From Anaerolineae bacterium (GTDB lineage Bacteria > Chloroflexota > Anaerolineae > Aggregatilineales > Phototrophicaceae), in assembly GCA_014379235.1 (NCBI GenBank), contig JACMMD010001005.1, positions 1 through 5,037 of the forward strand: DNA of 5,037 bases, read 5' to 3'. A model generated the notes under the pieces. That model saw only the letters and a program-made list of their open reading frames with translations, did no database searches and was not told the DNA's origin. The position numbers and the translations under genes were made by a program. Shown here piece after piece: positions 1-5,037 of the stretch. Each line of letters begins with the position of its first letter. The stretch's first letter is position 1.

Positions 1-1367
1 CCCACGAATTGCAGCGTCCAGTCCCATTCGTCGCGTGTCAGGTTGCGATAAGCGTAAGTCGTGCGAACCTCATCGTACACGTCATCGTCAAAACCGCCGC
101 CCAAGCCGAGCGTCACCAGATGCTGTGCCAGCACATCCAGTGGCTTCTCGACAGGTGGACGCGCTTCGATATGCTCGTGCTCGATACTCCAGCGCGCGGC
201 AGCGACTTCGATCAGTTCGAGCGCGTGAGACGGCACACACGTCACACGGCTGACGGCCTGCGGCTGGTGACCACTGCGACCTGCGCGCTGGATCAAACGC
301 GCTACACCCTTCGGACTGCCAACCTGAAACACGCGGTCAACCGTCGGAAAATCGACGCCGAGATCAAGGCTGGACGTACACACTACGCACTTCAAGCTGG
401 CGTTACGCAGACCTTCCTCGACCCACAAGCGTGTCTTGGGATCAAGCGAACTGTGATGCAGTGCGATAACCCCGGCCCAATCAGGGCGCGCATCCAACAG
501 CGCCTGAAACCACATCTCGGTTTGCGAACGGGTGTTGGTGAAGATCAATGTCGTGCGGCTCTTATCAACCGCTTGGACGACCTGTGGCAGCAGCTTGAGT
601 CCCAGATGCCCGGCCCACGGGAAACGTTCCATCTTCGGTGGAATGATGCTGTCAATCACAAGCTGCTTGGGCACATCGCCGCGTACTAAACGCCCATCAG
701 GGATTTCGCCCGTTTGCAGGTCGAACATACCGAGCAGCGACCGCAGTGCTACGTCGAGATTGCCCATCGTCGCGCTGAGACCCCACACGCGCACATCCGA
801 CTGCCAGCGCCGCAGACGGGCAAGGCCAAGTTCGGTTTGAGTGCCGCGCTTGCCGGACATCAATTCGTGCCATTCATCGACCACCATAAGGCCGATGCTC
901 TGGAACAACTCACGCGCATTCGGGCGTGACAGCAGCAGCGAAAAACTCTCCGGCGTGGTAATCAACACCGTCGGTAAGCGTGTCCCCTGCCGATTTCGCA
1001 CCGATGAAGGTGTATCGCTGGTGCGCGTTTCCAGCGACCAAGGCAATCCAAAATGCTCGATGACTGTCTCTAATGTGCGTGCGGTATCAGCAGAAAGCGC
1101 CCGTAGCGGTGTGATCCACAGCACCGTAAACGGCGTGGTCTGTGCGCGCTTGACGCTTTTCGAAAGCGCGTTCGGATTGGCATTCAGCCATTGGAGCACC
1201 GCGCCGAGAAAGGCCGCATAGGTTTTACCCGTGCCCGTAGGCGAATGAATGAGGCCGCTTTCGCCATCGAGATACGCCTGCCAGACCTCACGCTGAAAGG
1301 GAAACGGTGTCCAGCCGCGCTCCTCGAACCACGCTTCGACGGGTTGCAGCAGCGACTCAGCGATCAC
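1..1367 (-). CDS. Ligase-associated DEXH-box DNA helicase (Lhr-core type), partial: 3' end beyond left edge
   Basis: Superfamily 2 ATP-dependent DNA helicase/translocase of the ligase-associated (Lhr-core-like) family, expected to unwind DNA during repair with the ligase and exonuclease encoded upstream. I translated 455 uninterrupted codons on the minus strand. Helicase motifs occur in order: FPFQ (Q motif, ~22-25), Walker A SPTGTGKT (42-49), TPLRAL (86-91), TTPES (137-141), DEXH box DEWHEL (164-169), SAT (198-200), FTNTRSQTE (276-284), TSSLDLGVDF (331-340) and arginine-finger motif QRAGRSGH (360-367). The part after ~400 (EARPPVEKPLDVLAQHL) begins the family-specific accessory region. Members are usually about 800 residues, so roughly half the protein is missing off the left edge. 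The start is a GTG at 1367-1365 that shares a GTGA overlap with the ligase stop. A weak GAGG at 1381-1378 precedes it by 10 nt, and no better upstream in-frame start was seen. Expression is therefore likely coupled to the ligase. Family assignment is very secure; the exact start is fairly secure. Confidence 0.95.
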   Translation of the reverse strand, partial: MIAESLLQPVEAWFEERGWTPFPFQREVWQAYLDGESGLIHSPTGTGKTYAAFLGAVLQWLNANPNALSKSVKRAQTTPFTVLWITPLRALSADTARTLETVIEHFGLPWSLETRTSDTPSSVRNRQGTRLPTVLITTPESFSLLLSRPNARELFQSIGLMVVDEWHELMSGKRGTQTELGLARLRRWQSDVRVWGLSATMGNLDVALRSLLGMFDLQTGEIPDGRLVRGDVPKQLVIDSIIPPKMERFPWAGHLGLKLLPQVVQAVDKSRTTLIFTNTRSQTEMWFQALLDARPDWAGVIALHHSSLDPKTRLWVEEGLRNASLKCVVCTSSLDLGVDFPTVDRVFQVGSPKGVARLIQRAGRSGHQPQAVSRVTCVPSHALELIEVAAARWSIEHEHIEARPPVEKPLDVLAQHLVTLGLGGGFDDDVYDEVRTTYAYRNLTRDEWDWTLQFV

Positions 1368-2998
1368 GACTCGCCATCCTCGGCGGCGGCTTCGCCCGAT
1401 GTGGCTAAAAGCTGGCGAATCGTTTCCAGCGTATCAGCTTCTTCGATGGGTTTATCTTTGCGCCAGCGCAAAATACGCGGGAAGCGCACGGCGATGCCGG
1501 ACTTGTGACGCTTGCTGAGTTGAATCCCCTCGAAGCCCAGTTCCATCACCTGATGCGGCGGAACGCTGCGAACCGGGCCGAAACGCTCTTTGAAGTTGTT
1601 GCGAATCCAGTTATCCAACTCGCGGATTTCGACATCGCTGAGGCCGCTATAGGCCTTCGCAAAGGGCACAAGCTCACGGTTTTCGTCCCACACGGCGAAT
1701 GTGTAATCGGTGTACAGACTGGCGCGTTTGCCGCTGCCACGCTGTGCGTAGATCATCACCGCGTCGATGGTATACGGCTCGATCTTCCACTTCCACCAGT
1801 CGCCGCGTTTGCGCCCGACGCGATACGGCGAACCGCGCCGCTTGAGCATGAAGCCCTCGACACCGCGCCCACGGCTCTCGGATCGCAGTTCCAGCAGTTG
1901 GGGCCATGTTTTCACTTCGACCAGCGGCGACAATTTCAGCACATCGCTGGCGACGGACGCTTGCAGGGTTTCCAGCATCCGGCGGCGTTCTTCAACCGGA
2001 CGTTCGCGCATATTCTCAGCGTCGAGTTCCAGCAAATCGTATGCCATGAAAACAACCGGAACATCTGCGAGGATATTCTTGCTCAGGCTCTTGCGCCCGA
2101 TGCGCTGCTGAAGCTGCGCGAACGGCTGCACCGAACTGTCTTTCCATACTAGCAGTTCGCCGTCCAGCACCGTGCCATCGGGCAGCAGTTCACCAATCCC
2201 CGCGACTTCGGGATAAGCGTCGGTCACCAGTTCTTCGCCGCGTGACCACAAATACACTTTGCCGCCGCGCTTAATCAGCTGCGCGCGAATGCCGTCCCAT
2301 TTCCATTCAACCTGCCACTCGGTCAGATCACCGAGTTCGCCGGACGGGTTGCTTTCATCGGACACCGCATACGCGAGGAAAAACGGATACGGGCGGCTGA
2401 TGTCGGCATCCTGCGTGTCGAGGCTGACAAGTGTCTGATAGAACTCCGGCGTTGGCTCCCAATTGCCCATCAAACGGTGCGCGATGCTGGCCTCATCGAC
2501 ACTGCTGACGCGGGCCAATGCGCGAATGACTAACCGCTGAGAAACGCCCACGCGAAACGCGCCCGTTATCAGCTTGTTGAAGATAAAGCGCTGGCGCGTG
2601 TTCAAGCTATTCCACGCGCTGAGAACCAGTTCATGCTGCTGTTCTACATCGGTCATTGCTTGCAGCGGCAGCAGTTGTTCTTCGACCCACCAGCGCAGCG
2701 ACTGGTCGCTGGAGTTATGTGTTTCGGGCAGCAGCAGCGTGATGGTCTCCGCGCTGTCGGCGACGGCGTCATAACACTCACCGAACAGCCACGCCGGAAT
2801 ATTGGCTTCTTCGGCGGCCCACTGCGTCATTAAGGTGTTGTTGACGATGCGTTTCGGGCGTCTACCGATCAGGAAATACACCGCCCACGCGCAATCGGCA
2901 GGGTCGGCAGTGCTGAAATAATTGACGAGGTGATGAACCTTCTCGTTGGTACTGTTGGTTTCGTCCAAGTTGGTATAGAGATCGGCGAATTTCTGCAT
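1364..2998 (-). CDS. ATP-dependent DNA ligase (repair-cluster / 'cisplatin damage response' family)
   Basis: Seals nicks in duplex DNA by a ligase-AMP and DNA-adenylate mechanism using ATP. The protein is 544 residues. Residues ~1-200 look like the N-terminal DNA-binding domain of LigB/Lig1-like enzymes. The nucleotidyltransferase domain follows: motif I EWKWDGIR (231-238) with the predicted adenylated lysine K233, WSRGEE (251-256, motif Ia), LDGELLVW (278-285, motif III), FMAYDLLELD (317-326, motif IIIa), VEGFMLKRRGSPY (380-392, motif IV) and WWKWKIEP (401-408, motif V). A C-terminal OB-fold spans ~410-520, with a motif VI-like VRFPRILRWRKDK (504-516). All expected catalytic residues appear intact and the length is normal for the family. 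The ATG at 2998 lies 2 nt after the exonuclease stop and has a good upstream ribosome binding site. The stop overlaps the helicase start by 4 nt, so this is the middle gene of a repair operon. It is presumably non-essential and additional to an NAD-dependent LigA elsewhere in the genome (inference). Confidence 0.96.
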   Translation of the reverse strand: MQKFADLYTNLDETNSTNEKVHHLVNYFSTADPADCAWAVYFLIGRRPKRIVNNTLMTQWAAEEANIPAWLFGECYDAVADSAETITLLLPETHNSSDQSLRWWVEEQLLPLQAMTDVEQQHELVLSAWNSLNTRQRFIFNKLITGAFRVGVSQRLVIRALARVSSVDEASIAHRLMGNWEPTPEFYQTLVSLDTQDADISRPYPFFLAYAVSDESNPSGELGDLTEWQVEWKWDGIRAQLIKRGGKVYLWSRGEELVTDAYPEVAGIGELLPDGTVLDGELLVWKDSSVQPFAQLQQRIGRKSLSKNILADVPVVFMAYDLLELDAENMRERPVEERRRMLETLQASVASDVLKLSPLVEVKTWPQLLELRSESRGRGVEGFMLKRRGSPYRVGRKRGDWWKWKIEPYTIDAVMIYAQRGSGKRASLYTDYTFAVWDENRELVPFAKAYSGLSDVEIRELDNWIRNNFKERFGPVRSVPPHQVMELGFEGIQLSKRHKSGIAVRFPRILRWRKDKPIEEADTLETIRQLLATSGEAAAEDGES

Positions 2999-3000
2999 CG

Positions 3001-3999
3001 TTATTCGCTCTCCTCGTTTTGCTCACCGCGAAAACGGGTCTCGACGGTGAACGTATCGTAACCCTGCTCACCCAGCCACTGAGCGACCACCTGCGTGTAC
3101 CCATGCGTGACGCCGATACGCTCCGCGCTCGTCTCTTTGACCGTGTTCATTAGTTCTGTCCAATCGACATGATCACTGAGGACGAAGCCACGATCAACCG
3201 TGCGCTGCCGACGAACGCCGCGAATCCGCATCCAACCGCTGACGAATGCCTGCGATACATCGCCGAAGCGCCGCAGCCAGTGAGTCCCGCGTGCGGACGG
3301 TGGCGCGACGATCAGCGCATCGTGGAAATCTTTGGTTGTCGCGTCGGCTGCATAAATTGTCGCAGGCATGTTGATGCCGCTTTTGCGATAGGCTTCGGTC
3401 AGCGTTTCAACCGCGCCGTGTGTGTAGATCGGGCCGATGCTTGAATCCACGCCCGCGAGGATGCGCTGTGCTTTGCCAAGCGCGTAGCCGTAGATCACGC
3501 TGGTTTTGCCCTGCGCTTGATTGTCGCGCCACCATGCGTTGATCTGGTCGAATACGACCTGCTGCTTATCCCAGCGGTAAATCGGCAGACCGAACGTTGC
3601 TTCGGTGATGAAGGTGTCGCAGGGCACGACTTCGAACGGCGCGCAGGTGCGATCCGCCTCGCGCTTATAATCACCGCTGACGACCATCACTTCACCGTCA
3701 ACCTCAACACGAATCTGCGCCGAGCCGAGGATATGCCCCGCCGGATGCAGTGACACTTTCGCGCCCTTGATGATAAGCGGTTCGCCATAGGCGAGGGTTT
3801 GCACGGCGGCATCTTCACCGAGCCGCAGCGGTGCGATGTGGCGGCTGTCATCGCTAATCAAATAGGATTTGCAGCCCCGCGCATAATGGTCGCCGTGTAA
3901 GTGCGTGACGACAGCGCGCTCGACAGGCTGCCACGGGTCGATGTAAAAATCGCCTACATCACAGTACAAGCCATTGGTAGTGACAGATAATATATTCAT
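3001..3999 (-). CDS. Ligase-associated DNA exonuclease (metallo-beta-lactamase / beta-CASP-like fold)
   Basis: Metal-dependent DNA nuclease of the ligase-associated exonuclease family, related to SNM1/CPSF-73-type nucleases and often mis-named an mRNA 3'-end processing factor. It is 332 residues, typical of the family. The metal-site signature HLHGDH (33-38) is the HxHxDH motif. It is followed by HPAGHILGS (85-93), SGDYK (108-112, D110 as bridging-metal ligand), TEATFGLP (132-139, motif-A-like acidic residue), YALGKAQR (172-179, characteristic of these enzymes), SDHVDW (275-280) and VTHGY (297-301, distal histidine). The N-terminus, with GLYCDVGDFYIDPW at 10-23, matches the usual family start, which supports the ATG at 3999. 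No strong Shine-Dalgarno is visible before it, and a 21-bp palindrome ends 16 nt upstream. It is the first gene of the operon and is followed after 2 nt by the ligase. It probably trims DNA ends or damaged strands before ligation; that role is inferred from family and context. Confidence 0.95.
   Translation of the reverse strand: MNILSVTTNGLYCDVGDFYIDPWQPVERAVVTHLHGDHYARGCKSYLISDDSRHIAPLRLGEDAAVQTLAYGEPLIIKGAKVSLHPAGHILGSAQIRVEVDGEVMVVSGDYKREADRTCAPFEVVPCDTFITEATFGLPIYRWDKQQVVFDQINAWWRDNQAQGKTSVIYGYALGKAQRILAGVDSSIGPIYTHGAVETLTEAYRKSGINMPATIYAADATTKDFHDALIVAPPSARGTHWLRRFGDVSQAFVSGWMRIRGVRRQRTVDRGFVLSDHVDWTELMNTVKETSAERIGVTHGYTQVVAQWLGEQGYDTFTVETRFRGEQNEESE
3010..3015 (-). promoter_or_regulatory. 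Ribosome binding site for the DNA ligase gene
   Basis: GAGGAG on the minus strand, with 11 nt between it and the ligase ATG at 2998. It lies inside the last codons of the exonuclease gene. This supports the chosen ligase start and suggests translational coupling across the 2-nt intergenic gap. Confidence 0.7.
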
Positions 4000-4009
4000 A
4001 GCGGTTATT

Positions 4010-4038
4010 TTGACATGTGATCTTCATAATCACATAAG
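4010..4038 (+). promoter_or_regulatory. Possible rightward sigma70-type promoter
   Basis: Perfect -35 hexamer TTGACA (4010-4015), a 17-nt spacer, and a -10-like hexamer CATAAG (4033-4038, 4 of 6 consensus bases). It points away from the repair operon into the gene-poor region and overlaps the palindrome. No convincing gene begins downstream, so it could be fortuitous, drive an unrecognised small transcript, or be a relic of a lost gene. Confidence 0.25.
4015..4035. promoter_or_regulatory. Palindromic operator candidate in front of the repair operon
   Basis: A perfect inverted repeat with 7-bp arms ATGTGAT / ATCACAT separated by 7 nt (CTTCATA), ending 16 nt upstream of the exonuclease ATG. 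The size and symmetry suit a dimeric helix-turn-helix repressor or activator. On the minus strand the spacer contains TATGAA, a weak -10-like hexamer that could serve the operon. On the plus strand the palindrome sits between a perfect TTGACA and a -10-like CATAAG. Either arrangement would let a bound protein block RNA polymerase. The bound regulator is unknown; the half-sites resemble CRP/FNR-type TGTGA but the spacing differs. The repeat itself is directly visible; its function is inferred. Confidence 0.5.
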
Positions 4039-4439
4039 TAAAAGATGACCGTTTCATAAAATGATCCATACTTGGAACCGGCTGGACAGTCTTAGGGATC
4101 AATCCACAAAGGTCACTTCCGCAGCTCGGCGTCATGCTGAATGAAAGATTGGTAAAGGACTTTAACGAAGGCGAATTTCACATCGTTACCGCTGTGCCCG
4201 CTCCTTGGAGTAGCGCTGGTCAAAGTTTTTCTGTTGTGCTGTAGTGTTTGGTGATGCCGCACAGCTCTACCCTAGCCTACATCCTCATTTGCACTACAAA
4301 GTCCCCTTTCTCGCCTAACCTCGATCACATTTAGTTACAACTGTCGTCGATGTAATCCTGCGAAGACAGTGTTCGACGTTGCGCTGCGTGGAATGTTACG
4401 CTCATGAATAAGCCTAGCCCACTCGCTTTACTGGCGCAC
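4036..4439. other. Intergenic stretch of about 400 bp with no convincing gene
   Basis: AT-richer than the flanking genes and interrupted by stops in all frames. I found no tRNA, rRNA fragment, CRISPR repeat or terminator with a T-run. A 36-codon plus-strand ORF at 4134-4244 (starting MLNERLVKDF) lacks a ribosome binding site and is not recognisable as a protein family. The most regular structure is the imperfect inverted repeat at 4340-4370. The stretch separates the repair operon from recombinase remnants and may be decayed mobile-element DNA. Confidence 0.6.
4340..4370. repeat. Imperfect inverted repeat, 10-bp arms
   Basis: Arms ACTGTCGTCG (4340-4349) and CGAAGACAGT (4361-4370) match as an inverted repeat at 9 of 10 positions, with an 11-nt spacer. 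It lies about 70 bp past the 3' end of the resolvase remnant. Neither side has a T-run, so it is not a typical intrinsic terminator. It could be an RNA hairpin, a protein-binding site or a recombinase-related site; the sequence does not decide between these. Confidence 0.4.
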
Positions 4440-4703
4440 CTATAGTAGAAGTCGCACGCGCAATTGGTCGTCGTGCTGAACGAAATATTTGAACGAGTTA
4501 TAGGTCAGTGGTCGAGCCAGATGCGGATTGACCAGCTTGCGGATCAAAGCGATGTTCAACCCAAGCTAAAGATAGGCTTTGATTTGTTCCCGGTGCGGAT
4601 CAAGCGGACGCTCTTGGTTACGACTGCCGACTGGACGCCCAAGCTGCTTCCCCTGCGCCTTCGCTGCGGCTAACCCCTGCTTGGTGCGAATGGAAAGGAA
4701 TAT
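4440..4703 (-). pseudogene. C-terminal remnant of a small serine recombinase (resolvase/invertase family), 5'-truncated, with in-frame stop
   Basis: The minus strand reads FLSIRTKQGLAAAKAQGK, then QLGRPVGSRN, from about 4700 leftwards. This is the end of the long helix of the catalytic domain (R-T-K-x-G-L-A-A-A-K-A-x-G-K) followed by the LGRP hinge typical of resolvase/invertase-type serine recombinases. The frame continues as LDPHREQIKAYL and reaches a TAG at 4568-4566. It then carries on coherently as LGLNIALIRKL through TYNSFKYFVQHD to a second TAG at 4442-4440, which looks like the C-terminal helix-turn-helix region. The stop falls where relatives commonly have Glu or Gln, so a single base change from GAG or CAG would explain it. 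The catalytic N-terminus (nucleophilic serine, about 120 residues) is absent: upstream sequence switches to an oppositely oriented recombinase. It is almost certainly inactive. Confidence 0.72.
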
Positions 4704-5037
4704 GGCGTCAAACTGTACTGCGTCGAAGGCTTTAGTGAAGATGACGACGATTCCGCTTACTCGGCGATGATGGAGCAGATGCTGGCTGTCTTCTCAGCCT
4801 TCTACTCCAAGAATCTCAGCAGCGAAACCAAACGTGGCAAACGTCAGCGAGCGATCAACGGTGAATTTAACGGTAGCATCGCCCCGCTCGGCTACGTTCT
4901 CGTCACGCAATCACAGGCAACCCTTGAACGCCCGTCAGGTATATATGTCGAACCTCGTGCAGCAGCGATTGTGCGTCGAGCTTTCCGTTTGTATTCGACG
5001 GGCAGTATTTGTGGCGAGATAGGGACCGTTCAGGGGA
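4698..5037 (+). CDS. Large serine recombinase fragment: 5'-truncated and running off the right edge (probable pseudogene)
   Basis: The plus-strand frame reads EYGVKLYCVEGFSEDD, then YSAMMEQMLAVFSAFYSKNL, then SSETKRGKRQRAINGEF. This is the second half of a serine-recombinase catalytic domain, including the long helix with the conserved YSKNLSSETKRG-type segment. It is followed by APLGY and IYVEPRAAAIVRRAFRLYSTG, which match the start of the 'Recombinase' domain that follows the catalytic domain in large serine integrases and transposases. Such enzymes cut and rejoin DNA at att sites of phages or integrative elements. The first roughly 60-70 residues, including the active-site serine and the ARVS-type motif, are missing. 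The same frame hits a TAA at 4671-4673, and the sequence to its left belongs to the opposite-strand resolvase remnant. The first in-frame ATG is at 4767, which would give only a truncated protein. The frame is open to the window end. Family identification is strong; an intact gene is not supported. Confidence 0.8.

Noticed and set aside
9..689. Plus-strand open frame of 226 codons
   Set aside because: It is antisense to the helicase, whose motifs V and VI are read from the minus strand across the same bases.
1505..2152. Plus-strand open frame of 215 codons
   Set aside because: It lies entirely antisense to the motif-verified DNA ligase, resembles no protein family and is a shadow of its codon pattern.
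3169..3753. Plus-strand open frames of 91 and 78 codons
   Set aside because: Both are antisense to the exonuclease gene, with no recognisable domain or ribosome binding site.
4017..4033. CRP/FNR-type site suggested by TGTGA...TCACA
   Set aside because: The half-sites are separated by 9 nt rather than the canonical 6, so I report only a generic palindrome.
4134..4244. 36-codon plus-strand ORF in the intergenic region
   Set aside because: It has no Shine-Dalgarno and no recognisable family, and its length is within chance expectation, although a promoter-like sequence lies about 95 bp upstream.
4464..4673. Plus-strand 69-codon frame starting MVVVLNEIFERV
   Set aside because: The opposite strand carries clear resolvase C-terminal sequence here. 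The plus frame is its mirror and is low-complexity near its end.
4440..5037. Intact integrative element with working integrase
   Set aside because: Both recombinases lack their catalytic N-termini and no attachment sites, terminal repeats or cargo genes are visible.
1..5037. CRISPR array, tRNA/rRNA genes or an undescribed defence system
   Set aside because: No regularly spaced repeats, no cloverleaf-like sequence and no unassigned conserved gene were seen. The coding part is a known repair cluster.

Overview
The window is bacterial DNA: compact, GC-moderate to GC-rich coding sequence with a short polycistronic operon, AGGAG-type ribosome binding sites and an overlapping stop/start. The phylum cannot be fixed from sequence alone. 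A non-proteobacterial lineage such as Chloroflexota is only a weak impression from protein style.

Positions 1-3999 hold a tightly packed leftward (minus-strand) operon of three genes in transcription order: a metallo-beta-lactamase-fold DNA exonuclease (3999-3001), an ATP-dependent DNA ligase (2998-1364), and a DEXH-box Lhr-core-type helicase (1367 to beyond the left edge). This is the known bacterial 'ligase-associated DNA damage response' cluster. Its usual fourth member, the metallophosphoesterase PdeM, would be expected just off the left edge. Catalytic motifs are intact in all three proteins, and the genes are separated by 2 nt or overlap by 4 nt. Together they probably form a DNA repair module: the helicase unwinds, the exonuclease trims and the ligase seals.

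Positions 4000-4439 form an AT-richer intergenic stretch with no convincing gene. It contains a 21-bp perfect-arm palindrome directly upstream of the operon (4015-4035), embedded in promoter-like sequence, and a second, imperfect inverted repeat (4340-4370).

Positions 4440-5037 hold recombinase debris. A minus-strand C-terminal remnant of a small serine resolvase, broken by one in-frame stop, sits head-to-head with a plus-strand large serine recombinase. The latter lacks its N-terminal catalytic-serine region and runs off the right edge. Both have lost their 5' ends at essentially the same point (about 4695-4706), so this is a rearranged mobile-element scar or possibly an assembly junction. 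The repair operon itself is an ordinary, known system; the novel-looking parts are the operator-like palindrome and the recombinase junction.
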